A stretch of DNA of 64,000 bases from Natronospirillum operosum (GCF_004768465.1 NZ_SRMF01000002.1:225606-289605); one strand, 5' to 3'; numbered from the stretch's first letter, positions 26,306 to 38,807 are shown. Numbers and translations are program-made. The notes: generated from the sequence alone by a model not told the origin.

Positions 26306-26917
26306 CTACAGAAACCCCTGCTCACGGGCAATACGGGCAGCCTCTACCCGGTTGCGTGCATGCAGCTTGCTGATGGCCTCGCTCAGATAGTTGCGCACCG
26401 TGCCTTCGGAACGATGGATACGCAGCGCGATCATCTCGGTGGTCAGGCCTTCGGCGGCCAGCTTGAGCACCTGCCGTTCGCGTTCGGTCAGCGGGTTCTC
26501 GCCGCTGCGGGCGGCGGCGGCCAGTTCCGGATCTATGACTTTCTCGCCGGCACACATACGGCGAATGGCATCGGCCAGTTGATCGGATGGCGTATCCTTC
26601 AGCAAGTAGCCCTGCACGCCGGCGTCCAGAGCCTGCCGCAGGTAGCCCTTGCGCGCAAAGGTGGTGACGATACCGACAATGATATTCGGGTTGTCGCGGT
26701 GCAGGCGTCGGGCCAGCTCCAGCCCCCCGATGCCGGGCATTTCGATATCGGTCAGCACCAGGTCCACCGGCTGCCCGGCCACCAGGCGCAGGGCTTCTTC
26801 GCCATCCGAGGCCCGGCCCACCACGGTCAGATCCGGTTCCATGTCGAGCAGGGTGGCCAGGGCACCCAGTATCAGTGTCTGGTCTTCCACCAGAATCAGG
26901 CGGGTGGGGTCATTCAT
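26306..26917 (-). CDS. LuxR-family response regulator (DesR-like)
   Basis: A 203-residue regulator beginning MNDPTRLILVEDQTL, with phosphoacceptor D57 in LVLTDIEMPGIGG and a LuxR helix-turn-helix at the end (LTERERQVLKLAAEG). The ATG overlaps the end of its kinase gene by 8 nt, so the two are translationally coupled. The nearest well-known relatives are DesR-type regulators of membrane-lipid genes, but the target here is unknown. The start at 26917 is preferred over 26932 because of this overlap. Confidence 0.88.
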   Translation of the reverse strand: MNDPTRLILVEDQTLILGALATLLDMEPDLTVVGRASDGEEALRLVAGQPVDLVLTDIEMPGIGGLELARRLHRDNPNIIVGIVTTFARKGYLRQALDAGVQGYLLKDTPSDQLADAIRRMCAGEKVIDPELAAAARSGENPLTERERQVLKLAAEGLTTEMIALRIHRSEGTVRNYLSEAISKLHARNRVEAARIAREQGFL

Positions 26918-28043
26918 AATCACTGTCCTCAACAGGCAGTACCAGTTGCAGTCGGGTACCCGGGTTCAGTTGACGCCAGCTGACTACCCCGCCGGCGGAA
27001 CTGGCACGGGAGCGAATACCGCGCATGCCATGCCCGACTTCACCCCCGTTCATACCCTGGCCATTGTCATCCAGCGTCAGCCGCATCTGGTGGCGTTCAT
27101 GGGTCAGTTCGAGGCGGACTTCGGTGGCACCGGAGTGGCGTACAATATTGGTAACCCCTTCGCGCATGACCGCTGCCAGAGTCGATTCCAGGCGCGGCGG
27201 CACGGCTTCGGTGGTAACCGGGCGGAAGGTCATGCCGGCGGAAGACAACAGGTTGCGGGCGGCATTGATTTCCAGCGCCACGCCGCCCTCGTGATAGCCA
27301 CTGACTGTAGCCCGCACCTGCTGCAGGCTGCTGCGCGCCAGCTGTTCAATCTCCTGAATTTCCTGCCCGGCCCGATCAGGGCTGTCGGCCAGCAGGCGGC
27401 CGGCCAGTTCTGCCTTGACGCGAATGCCGGACAGGGTATGACCCAGCAGATCATGCAGGTCACGGGCAATGCGTTCACGCTCTGCCCGGCGGGCATGATG
27501 CTCGGCTTCGTCCTGAGTTCTCAGCAGGGCCTGCTGCTGCTCCACATAACGGAAGAAATAGAAATCTGCCACCGTGCGGGACACCACAAGCGTCAGCATC
27601 ACGGCAATAAAGAGCCCGTGAAAGTAACCGGATTCCAGCCACCAGAGCAGGCCTACAAAGCCCGCCACCATGCCCATCTGCACGGCCACGGCAACCCCGA
27701 TGCTGCGGTTCTTCAGTTCGAAACCCGGGCTGAACAGGAATATCAGGCCAGTCATGGAAAAGGGATGGGTGATATAGGCCAGACTGCCCACGGCCACCAT
27801 ATAGACGTAGACCCCCCAGTCATCGTGCCAGAAGCCGCGGAACACCAGGCCGATGAAGACGATGCTGACCAGCAGTCCGACCAGCACCCGTTCCGGGCTG
27901 ACGCTGGGCCACAGCATGCCCAGCCAGAAGATCAGCAGGTAGAAGGCGATACCCAGCGGCAGCACCCAGTCTTCCAGGCCGGGATGAGAGCCGGGCAGCC
28001 AGCGCCGATAATGCCAGAGGGGGTATTCTTTCATGGTTTCCAT
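26910..28043 (-). CDS. DesK-like sensor histidine kinase
   Basis: A 377-residue kinase with about five or six membrane helices in residues 25-160 and no sizeable periplasmic loop, as in DesK-type sensors of membrane state. The cytoplasmic part has ERIARDLHDLLGHTLSGIRVK (phosphorylated His near residue 205) and MREGVTNIVRHSGATEV as the ATP-binding N-box. It lies 36 nt after alr on the same strand, so it could be read through from the dnaB-alr transcript. The signal is not identifiable. Confidence 0.88.
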   Translation of the reverse strand: METMKEYPLWHYRRWLPGSHPGLEDWVLPLGIAFYLLIFWLGMLWPSVSPERVLVGLLVSIVFIGLVFRGFWHDDWGVYVYMVAVGSLAYITHPFSMTGLIFLFSPGFELKNRSIGVAVAVQMGMVAGFVGLLWWLESGYFHGLFIAVMLTLVVSRTVADFYFFRYVEQQQALLRTQDEAEHHARRAERERIARDLHDLLGHTLSGIRVKAELAGRLLADSPDRAGQEIQEIEQLARSSLQQVRATVSGYHEGGVALEINAARNLLSSAGMTFRPVTTEAVPPRLESTLAAVMREGVTNIVRHSGATEVRLELTHERHQMRLTLDDNGQGMNGGEVGHGMRGIRSRASSAGGVVSWRQLNPGTRLQLVLPVEDSDYE

Positions 28044-28079
28044 TGTGCGGGTTTCAAGCGGCGCGGACAGTGAATAATG

Positions 28080-29168
28080 TCACGAGCACCGTTCGGTAAC
28101 ATAGTCATATCGCCCTCGCAGGGCCAGCCCGGCCAGCAATTCATAGCCAATGGTGCCGGCCGCCTGCGCCACTTCATCCACAGCCACATGCGGCCCCCAG
28201 AGTTCAACCGGCGTACCCGGCCCGATGTCCTGCAGCCCTGTGACGTCCACGGTCAGCATATCCATGGACACGCGACCGACCAGCCGACAGCGGATGCCGT
28301 TGATGGCCACCGGGGTATCATTGGGGGCATGGCGAGGATAGCCATCGGCATAGCCCATGGCCACCGTGGCCAGGCGCAGCGGACGATCCGTGCTGAAGCC
28401 GCCGCCATAGCCGACCGTATCGCCGGGGACCAGATCACGCAGCGCGATGATGGGCGCGTACAACGTCATGCCGGCGCGCAGTCCCAGGCGGTCACGGGAC
28501 TGCTCCGGTGCCGGTGTCGCCCCATAGAGCATGATGCCGGGGCGCACCCAGTCGCCCTGCCGACCGGGCCAGAACAGCACACCGCCGGAATTGGCCAGGC
28601 TGGCCTCACAGCCGGCCGGCACCACCGAGTGCAGACAGTCATACTGCTGCGGCGTCATGGCGTGTGCCGGGTCATCGGCGCGGGCATAGTGCGTCATGAA
28701 ACTCACGGTCGCCACCTGCGGCAATGCCTGCAGGTGCGCATATTCTGCCCCGGCCTCTGCCGGCATGAAGCCCAGCCGGCGCATGCCGGTATCCACCTTG
28801 AGCCAGACCCGAACCGCCTGCTGTACACTGGCTTCTGCCAGCCAGTGGCGCTGGTCCATGGTATGGACCACCAGTTCCAGGTCGGCGTCCAGTGCAGTCT
28901 GGGTCTGGGCCATGGAGACCACGCCTTCGAGCAGCAATACAGGGCTGTTGATGCCCGCGGCGCGCAGGGTCAGTGCCTCATCCAGTGTGGCCACGGCCAG
29001 GCCGTCAGCCTCAGCAGCCAGCATCTGCGCCACCGGTACCAGACCATGCCCGTAGGCGTTGGCCTTGACCACGGCCCAGATGCGGGAGTGCGGCGCATGG
29101 CGACGGGCCACCTGCAAATTGTGACGGATATTGTCAAGATGAATGACTGCACAGGTACCGCGACTCAT
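28080..29168 (-). CDS. alr: Alanine racemase
   Basis: At 362 residues this has the full length of fold-type III alanine racemase, which makes D-alanine for peptidoglycan. The PLP lysine is K35 in WAVVKANAYGHGL; the second catalytic base is the Tyr of VGYGGGF near residue 255; GRVSMDM near residue 305 is also conserved. The start codon overlaps the dnaB stop (ATGA). dnaB-alr is a common gammaproteobacterial pair. Confidence 0.97.
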   Translation of the reverse strand: MSRGTCAVIHLDNIRHNLQVARRHAPHSRIWAVVKANAYGHGLVPVAQMLAAEADGLAVATLDEALTLRAAGINSPVLLLEGVVSMAQTQTALDADLELVVHTMDQRHWLAEASVQQAVRVWLKVDTGMRRLGFMPAEAGAEYAHLQALPQVATVSFMTHYARADDPAHAMTPQQYDCLHSVVPAGCEASLANSGGVLFWPGRQGDWVRPGIMLYGATPAPEQSRDRLGLRAGMTLYAPIIALRDLVPGDTVGYGGGFSTDRPLRLATVAMGYADGYPRHAPNDTPVAINGIRCRLVGRVSMDMLTVDVTGLQDIGPGTPVELWGPHVAVDEVAQAAGTIGYELLAGLALRGRYDYVTERCS

Positions 29169-30538
29169 TCATCGCCCCCCTCGGAGCTGGCAAACTGATA
29201 ATCGGGGGCCAGATTTTCGAAGCGCGTGTATTCGCCGATAAAGGACAGATAACAGGTGCCGATGGGCCCGTTCCGCTGTTTGCCGATAATGATTTCAGAC
29301 ACATTCTGATCGGGGGTATCGGGGTTGTAGACCACATCGCGATAGATGAAGGCAATGATGTCGGCATCCTGCTCGATGGCGCCGGATTCCCGCAGATCGG
29401 AGTTCACCGGACGCTTGTTCGGCCGCTGCTCCAGGCTTCGGTTCAGCTGCGACAGGGCCACTACCGGGCAATCGAATTCCTTGGCCATGCCCTTGAGTGA
29501 GCGACTGATCTCGGAAATCTCGTTGGTACGCCCTTCCGAGAAGCCCTTGATCGACATCAGTTGCAGGTAGTCGACCATGATGACGGCCGGCCTGCCGTGT
29601 TCCCTGACCAGGCGCCGCACCCGGGCGCGCATCTCGGAAGGCGAAATGCCCGGTGTATCGTCGATAAACAGCGGGCGATCATGAATCTTGTTGACGGCAT
29701 TGGTCAGCCGTTGCCAGTCGTCCGGCTGCAGATCACCGGTACGCACCCGGGTCTGATTGATGCGACCGAGTGAGGACAGCATACGCTGCGCCAGCTGTTC
29801 CGAGGGCATTTCCAGAGAAAACACGATCACCGGCTCATCGCTGAACATCAGGCCGGCTTCCACCAGATTCATGGCAAAGGCAGTCTTGCCCATGGACGGA
29901 CGTGCCGCGACGATGACCAGATCACCGCGCTGCAGGCCCGAGGTCATCTCGTCCAGTTTCTCGAAACCGGTACTGAGCCCGGTCAGATTGCCTTCCAGCC
30001 CGGACAGCTCGTCAATGCGCTGCAGGGTGCGCTTGAGGATGGATTTCAGTTCTTCGGGGCCGCCATCGCTGGGGCGCTCCTCGGCGATGGCAAAGACGGC
30101 CCGTTCGGCCTCGTCCACCAGTTCCTCGGCGGAGCGGCCCTCGGGCTCATAGGCCAGAGCGTTGATGCGACCGGCCACATCGATCAGGCGGCGCAACACG
30201 GCCCGCTCGCGCACGATACCGGCATAGGCCTCCAAGTGGCCCACACCGGTGGCATTCTCGACCAGCTCGGTCAGATAGATGACATCACCGGCGACTTCCA
30301 GGTCACCGGAGCGCTCCAGGGCTTCAGTCAGGGTGATGACATCAATGGGCTGCTGTACTTCCACCTGCCGCATCATGGTGCGGTAGATGGCCCGGTGCTC
30401 GGGACGATAGAAATCATCCGCCTGCACCTTTTCCGCCACCGAGTCCCAGCGCCCGTTGTCCAGCATCAGGGCACCCAGCAGACTCTGCTCGGCTTCCAGG
30501 GAATGCGGCGGTGTTTTGAGGACCAGTTCTTCAGTCAT
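29165..30538 (-). CDS. dnaB: Replicative DNA helicase DnaB
   Basis: A 457-residue DnaB with the N-terminal primase-interacting domain (starting PPHSLEAEQSLLGALM) and the RecA-type motor domain with Walker A ARPSMGKTAF near residue 215, Walker B VIMVDYLQLM, and LSQLNRSLEQRPNKRP as the arginine-finger region. It unwinds the replication fork. There is no intein, which some DnaB proteins carry in the Walker A region. It is separated from rplI by a terminator at 30617. Confidence 0.98.
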   Translation of the reverse strand: MTEELVLKTPPHSLEAEQSLLGALMLDNGRWDSVAEKVQADDFYRPEHRAIYRTMMRQVEVQQPIDVITLTEALERSGDLEVAGDVIYLTELVENATGVGHLEAYAGIVRERAVLRRLIDVAGRINALAYEPEGRSAEELVDEAERAVFAIAEERPSDGGPEELKSILKRTLQRIDELSGLEGNLTGLSTGFEKLDEMTSGLQRGDLVIVAARPSMGKTAFAMNLVEAGLMFSDEPVIVFSLEMPSEQLAQRMLSSLGRINQTRVRTGDLQPDDWQRLTNAVNKIHDRPLFIDDTPGISPSEMRARVRRLVREHGRPAVIMVDYLQLMSIKGFSEGRTNEISEISRSLKGMAKEFDCPVVALSQLNRSLEQRPNKRPVNSDLRESGAIEQDADIIAFIYRDVVYNPDTPDQNVSEIIIGKQRNGPIGTCYLSFIGEYTRFENLAPDYQFASSEGGDE

Positions 30539-30616
30539 GGGGCGGTGTCAGGTCAGTTCGTGGTTCAGTGTCAGCGGCCTATCATACACTTGAATAGACA
30601 TGGGAGGCAGGCCCCT

Positions 30617-30653
30617 AAAAAAACACCCCCTGCGGACTAATCCACAGGGGGTG
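30617..30653 (-). terminator. Rho-independent terminator after rplI
   Basis: On the minus strand a stem CACCCCCTG/CAGGGGGTG (9 bp, with three more G-C/A-T pairs inside) is followed by seven T residues (complement of 30617-30623). It ends the rpsF-rpsR-rplI transcript 42 nt past the rplI stop. Confidence 0.93.
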
Positions 30654-30694
30654 GCGCGGCACTCACCGGTTAAAACGGTATGTGCGGGATCGAC

Positions 30695-31144
30695 TCAGTC
30701 TTCCGGCACCACGATAACGGTAACCGTGGCCAGCACCTCAGGGTGCAGTTGCAGGTCGATCTCGTACTCGCCAGTCTGACGCAGCGGGCCAGACGGCAGC
30801 TTGACTTCGCTCTTGCTGACTTCCACGCCGGCAGAAGAAATGACGTCTGCCAGATCGCGGGTGCCAATGGAACCAAACAGCTTGCCTTCATCGCCAGCGC
30901 GCACGGCGATGGTCAGTTCCAGGTCTGCCAGTTGAGCAGCGCGGGCTTCAGCGGCACTCATGCGAGCCTTGGCTTCAGCTTCCAGCTCGGCCCGACGGGC
31001 TTCGAATGTTTCCACATTGTCTTTGGTTGCCGGTACCGCTTTACCCTGGGGAATCAGGTAGTTGCGGCCGTAACCGGCCTTGACGTTGACCTTGTCGCCA
31101 AGATCACCGATTTTGCCTACTTTATCGAGCAGGATGACTTCCAT
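30695..31144 (-). CDS. rplI: 50S ribosomal protein L9
   Basis: A 149-residue L9: N-terminal domain [28 protein letters not shown] (shown in part) with the RNA-binding [13 protein letters not shown], a long connecting helix rich in Ala, Glu and Arg (about residues 45-75), and the C-terminal domain. It is the last gene of the S6-S18-L9 operon. Confidence 0.98.
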   Translation of the reverse strand: MEVILLDKVGKIGDLGDKVNVKAGYGRNYLIPQGKAVPATKDNVETFEARRAELEAEAKARMSAAEARAAQLADLELTIAVRAGDEGKLFGSIGTRDLADVISSAGVEVSKSEVKLPSGPLRQTGEYEIDLQLHPEVLATVTVIVVPED

Positions 31145-31210
31145 TTTTGAATTCCTCTACTGTCCGGGGCACGCCGCGGGCGCACCCGTGTAATGCAGAA
31201 TAATGTACGC

Positions 31211-31438
31211 TTACTCGTGACGGTCCGAGTAAGGCAGCAGGGCCAGATAGCGCGCACGCTTGATGGCCGTGCCCAACTGCCGCTGATAACGTGCCCGGGT
31301 ACCGGTAATACGGCTGGGTACGATCTTGCCGGTCTCGGTGACATAGCTCTTCAGCGTATCGACATCCTTGTAATCGATCTCGGTCACGCCTTCGGCAGTA
31401 AAACGGCAGAACTTACGGCGACGGAAAAAACGGGCCAT
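31211..31438 (-). CDS. rpsR: 30S ribosomal protein S18
   Basis: A 75-residue S18 starting [13 protein letters not shown], with the conserved [25 protein letters not shown]-terminal half (shown in part: [21 protein letters not shown]). It binds S6 on the platform of the small subunit, and its gene sits next to rpsF as usual. Confidence 0.98.
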   Translation of the reverse strand: MARFFRRRKFCRFTAEGVTEIDYKDVDTLKSYVTETGKIVPSRITGTRARYQRQLGTAIKRARYLALLPYSDRHE

Positions 31439-31465
31439 GATAAATGCTCCTGATCAGATCTGAAA

Positions 31466-31945
31466 TTAGGCTTCGCTGGTGTTCTCGGCCGGGGTCTCGG
31501 AAGAATCTTCCGCGGACGCTTCATCAGCAGAGTCGCTGCGCTCGTCGTATTCCCGGGCCGGGCGCTCACCATCATCATCCGCACGGCCGCTGGTTTTTTC
31601 CTGCGCCTTGCGGGCCTCTTTGGCTTCCACTTCTTTCATCATCGGCGACGCTTCGGTCACGGCGTCTTTGCACCGGGTAACCAGGTTGCGAATCACCGCG
31701 TCGTTGAAACGGAAAGTGGACTTCAGATCTTCAATGGTGTCGTTGTCGCACTCGACATTCAGCAGAATGTAGTGCGCCTTGTGGACCTTCTGAATGGAGT
31801 AGGCCATCTGGCGGCGACCCCAGTCTTCCTGGCGGTGAATCTTGCCGCCGCTCTCGGTCACGGTGGTGACATAGCGCTCCACCATCGCAGGGACCTGCTC
31901 GCTCTGGTCCGGATGGAAAAGCAGCACAATCTCGTAATGACGCAT
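31466..31945 (-). CDS. rpsF: 30S ribosomal protein S6
   Basis: A 159-residue S6. The conserved fold covers residues 1-100 ([20 protein letters not shown] and so on). The last 55 residues form an unusually long, charged and probably disordered tail rich in Glu, Asp and Ser ([13 protein letters not shown], then [14 protein letters not shown]). E. coli S6 ends in glutamates added by RimK; here acidic residues are encoded in the tail itself. The start is the ATG at 31945, preceded by AAAGGAGCG. Confidence 0.97.
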   Translation of the reverse strand: MRHYEIVLLFHPDQSEQVPAMVERYVTTVTESGGKIHRQEDWGRRQMAYSIQKVHKAHYILLNVECDNDTIEDLKSTFRFNDAVIRNLVTRCKDAVTEASPMMKEVEAKEARKAQEKTSGRADDDGERPAREYDERSDSADEASAEDSSETPAENTSEA

Positions 31946-32079
31946 AATCGCTCCTTTCGGGTTCAAACCTTCCGTCGCCCGGTGCGCGGTAAGGTAAGGA
32001 GAACTCTTCAGTTCATGGGTATTAAAACCGGGGCGGCGGAGTTTACCCCAGACCCTGCGTCAGCGCAAGCAAACGGATT

Positions 32080-32841
32080 TCAGGCCCGCCGCTGTCGCAC
32101 CGCCTCGAACAGGCAGATACCGGCGGCAACCGACACATTTAGGCTGGACACCTGACCCTGCATGGGCAGCTGTACCAGATGGTCGCAATGCTCCCGCGTC
32201 AGGCGGCGCATGCCCTCACCCTCGGCGCCCATGACCAGGGCAACAGGGCCGGTGAGCTTCGCATCATACAGGCTGTCGGTGGCCTCCCCGGCAGTGCCGG
32301 TGAGCCAGATACCGGCTTCCTGCAGGCCGCGCAGGGTACGCGCCAGATTGGTCACCTGAATCAGCGGGACGGTTTCAGCGGCGCCACTGGCTACACGGAC
32401 TACGGTCGGCGTGATCCCGGCCGAACGCTTGCGTGGCACAATCACCGCCTGTACTCCGGCGGCATCGGCCGTGCGCAGGCAGGCCCCCAGGTTATGCGGA
32501 TCGGTAACGCCATCCAGAATCAGCAACAGGGGCGCTTCCACACTGCGCAGCAGCGGCCACAGGTCAGCTTCGTCCAGTGGCGCCAGGGCATGCACCTGCG
32601 CCAGCACACCCTGATGGCGCACTTCACCCAGGCCCAGCTTCTGCACGCGCTGCTGAAAAGCCCGGGCCGACAGCCGTTCGAAGGGCACACCGGCAGCACG
32701 CGCGGCATCCAGCACCGCATGCAGGCGCTTGTCATGGCGTTCGGTGTTGACGACCACCTGTTTCAGGCGCTCCGGACGCGCCTGCAGGGCCGCCTGCACC
32801 GCATGGATGCCGGCAATGGCTTCAGCTTGTTCTGATGACAT
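32080..32841 (-). CDS. rlmB: 23S rRNA (guanosine-2'-O-)-methyltransferase RlmB
   Basis: A 253-residue SPOUT methyltransferase with an N-terminal L30e-like substrate domain and the knotted catalytic domain: DPHNLGACLRTADAAG near residue 110, MGAEGEGMRRL near 205 and SLNVSVAAGI near 225. It methylates the 2'-OH of G2251 in 23S rRNA. It follows rnr by 19 nt, an arrangement shared with E. coli (rnr-rlmB). Confidence 0.97.
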   Translation of the reverse strand: MSSEQAEAIAGIHAVQAALQARPERLKQVVVNTERHDKRLHAVLDAARAAGVPFERLSARAFQQRVQKLGLGEVRHQGVLAQVHALAPLDEADLWPLLRSVEAPLLLILDGVTDPHNLGACLRTADAAGVQAVIVPRKRSAGITPTVVRVASGAAETVPLIQVTNLARTLRGLQEAGIWLTGTAGEATDSLYDAKLTGPVALVMGAEGEGMRRLTREHCDHLVQLPMQGQVSSLNVSVAAGICLFEAVRQRRA

Positions 32842-32860
32842 TCAGTGTTTCCAACTGTAC

Positions 32861-35209
32861 TCAGCCCGGGCGCCGACGGCTCTTGCGCGGCCGTCGCTTG
32901 CCCGGCCCCCGGCGCTCACTCGGCAGGGGCTCATCGGTCGGCGCACTGGGCTTGACGGCCGGCACCAGCTCGAAATCGATCTTGCGATCGTCCAGCGATA
33001 CCCGTACCACCCGGATGCGGACCGCATCTCCCAGGCGGTGAACTACCCGTGTACGCTCGCCGACCAGGCGCTGGCGCGGCGCATCGAAGACATAGTAGTC
33101 ACGCGACAGGGCGGTGACATGAATCAGGCCATCGATCCAGAAGTCATCCAGCTGCACAAAGAGGCCAAAACCCATGACGGCAGTTATGGTGCCGGTGAAC
33201 TCGTCACCGATATGATCCTGCATGAACTCGCACTTCAGCCAGGCCACAACGTCGCGGGTGGCATCGTCGGCCCGCCGTTCGCAGTGCGAACAATGCTCAC
33301 CGAGCGCATTCATGCGCGACTCGTCATAAGGGTAGAGTTCAGCAAGCCTGGCCTTGTCCAGGCCCTTGGGTCGCTTCAACTGCGGCAGCCGGGTACCACT
33401 GCGGATCAGGCCACGAATGGCCCGATGCACCAGCAGGTCGGGGTAGCGGCGAATCGGTGACGTGAAGTGTGCATAGGCATCATACGCCAGCCCGAAATGG
33501 CCGAGGTTTTCCGGCTGATAGACCGCCTGCGACAGGCTGCGCAGAATCATGCCCTGAATGGCTTCCCGGTCCTGACGGCCTTGAATCTGTTGCATCAGGT
33601 GACGATAGTCATCCGGATCGGGGTCATCGCCGCCGGCCAGAACCAGGCCCAGTTCACCGAGATAGCTGCGCAGATTTTCCAGTTTTTCCGCCGTCGGGCC
33701 GTCATGCACCCGGTACAGTGCCGGCAGTTCCGACTCTTCCAGCAAATCGCCGGTACAGGTGTTGGCCGCCAGCATGCACTCTTCGATAATGCGATGCGCA
33801 TCATTGCGCCGGTAGGGCACGATCTTTTCTATCTTCTTGTCGGGCCCGAAGACAATGCGCGGCTCCACGGTTTCGATATCCATGGCCCCGCGCGCGGCGC
33901 GCGCCTTGCGGAATACACGATAGAGCTGCACCAGATTTTTCAGCGAACGCTCAACCCGGGCTTCATCCATGGCCACCTGCTCACGCACCGGATCCCGGTC
34001 GCCTTCCATCCATTGCCAGAGCTGGTCATAGGTCAGGCGGGCGTGGCTGTGAATGACCCCTTCGTAGAACTGGTAGCTCTCGACGTCACCGCCGCGACTG
34101 ATGCTCATCTCGCAGATCATGACCAGGCGGTCCACGGCCGGGTTCAGTGAACACAGGCCGTTGGACAGTTTCTCCGGCAGCATGGGGATGACGCGCTCGG
34201 GGAAATAGACCGAGGTGGCGCGCCGTTCGGCTTCCACATCCAGCGGGGTGCCGGGGCGGATATAGTGGCTGACATCAGCGATGGCCACCCAGAGCCGCCA
34301 GCCGCCATTGACCTTGCGGCTGGCACAGAGGGCGTCGTCGAAGTCGCGGGCGTCGGCACCGTCAATGGTGACAAAGGGCCGGTTGCGCAGATCAAAACGA
34401 TCCTGCAGGTCGGATTCCCTGACCTCATCAGGCAGGGCCTGCAACTGCTCATGAATATCATCCGGCCATTCCCAGGGAATGTCATGGCTGCGCAGGGCAA
34501 TGTCTATTTCCATGCCGGGCGCCATGGAGCGGCCCAGTACTTCCACCACCTCGCCGACCGGCTGCCGCCGCATGGCGGGCTGCACGGTAATGGCCACGGT
34601 TACTATATCGCCGGCCTGGGCGCCGGCAGACTTGCCTTCGGGCACCAGCACATCGTGCGATACGCGGGGATTCTCCGGGATCACGTAGGACACCCCGGCT
34701 TCGCTGTGATAACGACCCACGATCTGGGCCGTGTTGCGTTCCAGCACTTCGACAATCTTGCCTTCCGGCTTGCCGCGCTGCTGAGTGTCCAGACGCCGGG
34801 CCAGAGCCCGGTCGCCATGGAAACAGGTCCGCATCTGCCGATGCGACAAGGCCAGGGCTTCACCTCCGTCATCAGGGATCAGCAACCCGTGCCCGTCCGG
34901 ATGCCCGTGCACACGACCCCGAATCAGGCTCATGCGGTCCACCAGGGCGTAGGCACCCTGACGTGAACACAGCACCTGGCCGTCACGGGTCATGGCGATC
35001 AGTCGGCGGCGCAGACCTTCGGTCTCTTCGTCGGACTGCAGATCCAGCTCGACTACCAGCTCGGCATGGGTGGCCGGGCCCTGTCTTTCTTTCAGGTACT
35101 GCAGCAGAAATTCGCGACTGGGCACCGGGCTGTCGTACTTCTGGGCCTCACGGTCGGCGAACGGGTCCTGCTGCAATGCGTCCTGCTCTTTACTCTTCTT
35201 CCTGCTCAA
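32861..35209 (-). CDS. rnr: Ribonuclease R
   Basis: At 782 residues this is a full-length RNase R: N-terminal helix-turn-helix, two cold-shock domains, the RNB catalytic domain with its metal-binding aspartates in DGADARDFDDAL near residue 285, an S1 domain (about 640-720) and a Lys/Arg-rich tail (about 750-782). It degrades structured RNA in the 3'-5' direction. The start is a TTG with AGGAG upstream. Confidence 0.97.
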   Translation of the reverse strand: MSRKKSKEQDALQQDPFADREAQKYDSPVPSREFLLQYLKERQGPATHAELVVELDLQSDEETEGLRRRLIAMTRDGQVLCSRQGAYALVDRMSLIRGRVHGHPDGHGLLIPDDGGEALALSHRQMRTCFHGDRALARRLDTQQRGKPEGKIVEVLERNTAQIVGRYHSEAGVSYVIPENPRVSHDVLVPEGKSAGAQAGDIVTVAITVQPAMRRQPVGEVVEVLGRSMAPGMEIDIALRSHDIPWEWPDDIHEQLQALPDEVRESDLQDRFDLRNRPFVTIDGADARDFDDALCASRKVNGGWRLWVAIADVSHYIRPGTPLDVEAERRATSVYFPERVIPMLPEKLSNGLCSLNPAVDRLVMICEMSISRGGDVESYQFYEGVIHSHARLTYDQLWQWMEGDRDPVREQVAMDEARVERSLKNLVQLYRVFRKARAARGAMDIETVEPRIVFGPDKKIEKIVPYRRNDAHRIIEECMLAANTCTGDLLEESELPALYRVHDGPTAEKLENLRSYLGELGLVLAGGDDPDPDDYRHLMQQIQGRQDREAIQGMILRSLSQAVYQPENLGHFGLAYDAYAHFTSPIRRYPDLLVHRAIRGLIRSGTRLPQLKRPKGLDKARLAELYPYDESRMNALGEHCSHCERRADDATRDVVAWLKCEFMQDHIGDEFTGTITAVMGFGLFVQLDDFWIDGLIHVTALSRDYYVFDAPRQRLVGERTRVVHRLGDAVRIRVVRVSLDDRKIDFELVPAVKPSAPTDEPLPSERRGPGKRRPRKSRRRPG

Positions 35210-35281
35210 AATGCTCTCCTGACGCCACGCCCGCAGGCGTACCGGCTGTCGAGCCGGACTCCTTCTGCGCTCAAGCCTGGC

Positions 35282-37808
<2,527 letters not shown>

Positions 37809-37843
37809 AGAAATCGGTGTTGTTCTCGTAAACAGCGGGCAAC

Positions 37844-37869
37844 AAAAAACCGGGCCGTATGGCCCGGTT
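37844..37869 (-). terminator. Rho-independent terminator after hflC
   Basis: On the minus strand AACCGGGCC pairs with GGCCCGGTT around a 4-nt loop and is followed by a run of T (complement of 37844-37849). It lies 45 nt after the hflC stop and separates the mutL-to-hflC block from hisZ-purA. Confidence 0.94.
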
Positions 37870-37913
37870 GCAGGAGTATACCGCTATTGAGCGGAAGTCT
37901 CACCCGTTTTTGC

Positions 37914-38807
37914 TTATTGCACGCTGAGCGAAATACCCGGCTGGGCATTGGCGTCGTGCATGAACCGGAAGAACGAATTGTCCGGTTCGATCACAAACAG
38001 GTCGTCACTGCTGAAGGCATCATTGTAGGCCTGCAGGCTGCGCCAAAAGGAGTAGAAATCACGGTCAGCCTGGAAGGCCTGCGCATAGATCTGGGCCGCG
38101 TCGGCATCACCTTCACCCCGGATAAACTGGGCCTGCCGATAGGCATTGGCCATTATCTCGGTGCGCTGGCGATCCGCGTTGGCGCGAATGCCCTCGGCCT
38201 GCTCCTCACCGCGTGAACGGATTTCCCGGGCTTCCTTCTCCCGATCCGACTCCATACGACTGAATACCGTTGCACTGACTTCGTCCGGCAGGTCGATACG
38301 CTTGATGCGCACATCCACCACCTCGACGCCCAGCGCGTTGCGGCCGGCTTCATTGACCAGCTCGGTCACTTCGCGAATCAGTTCGTCACGATCCCCCGAG
38401 ACCACCTCATAGATGGTGCGTACACCAAAGGCGGCGCGCAGAGCATCATTGGCAATGGCCGTCAGGCGCTCGGAGGCCGCAAACTCATCGCCCGCTGTAG
38501 CACGGTAGAATTCACGCGGATGCTGTACACGCCATTTGACGAAGGCATCGACAATCAGGTTTTCCCGCCCCACGGTCAGAAAACGCTCTGGCTGCGAGTT
38601 GTTGGTCAGTACGCGGCCGTCGAACTTGGCCACCGTATCAATGAACGGCACCTTCCAGTGCAGACCGGCAGGCACATCAGATACCACGACTTCACCAAAA
38701 CGCAGTTGGATAGCGCGTTCTTTCTCGGTCACGATATAGAGTGTCTGGGTCAGCAGTAAGACAACCAGACCCAGGACAACCAGGATGGTAACGCTGCGTG
38801 TGCTCAT
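37914..38807 (-). CDS. hflC: FtsH protease modulator HflC
   Basis: A 297-residue SPFH (band-7) protein with one N-terminal membrane helix (about residues 5-24) and a periplasmic SPFH domain (KERAIQLRFGEVV onwards). With HflK it forms the large complex that encloses FtsH and controls membrane-protein turnover. It follows hflK by 11 nt. Confidence 0.96.
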   Translation of the reverse strand: MSTRSVTILVVLGLVVLLLTQTLYIVTEKERAIQLRFGEVVVSDVPAGLHWKVPFIDTVAKFDGRVLTNNSQPERFLTVGRENLIVDAFVKWRVQHPREFYRATAGDEFAASERLTAIANDALRAAFGVRTIYEVVSGDRDELIREVTELVNEAGRNALGVEVVDVRIKRIDLPDEVSATVFSRMESDREKEAREIRSRGEEQAEGIRANADRQRTEIMANAYRQAQFIRGEGDADAAQIYAQAFQADRDFYSFWRSLQAYNDAFSSDDLFVIEPDNSFFRFMHDANAQPGISLSVQ

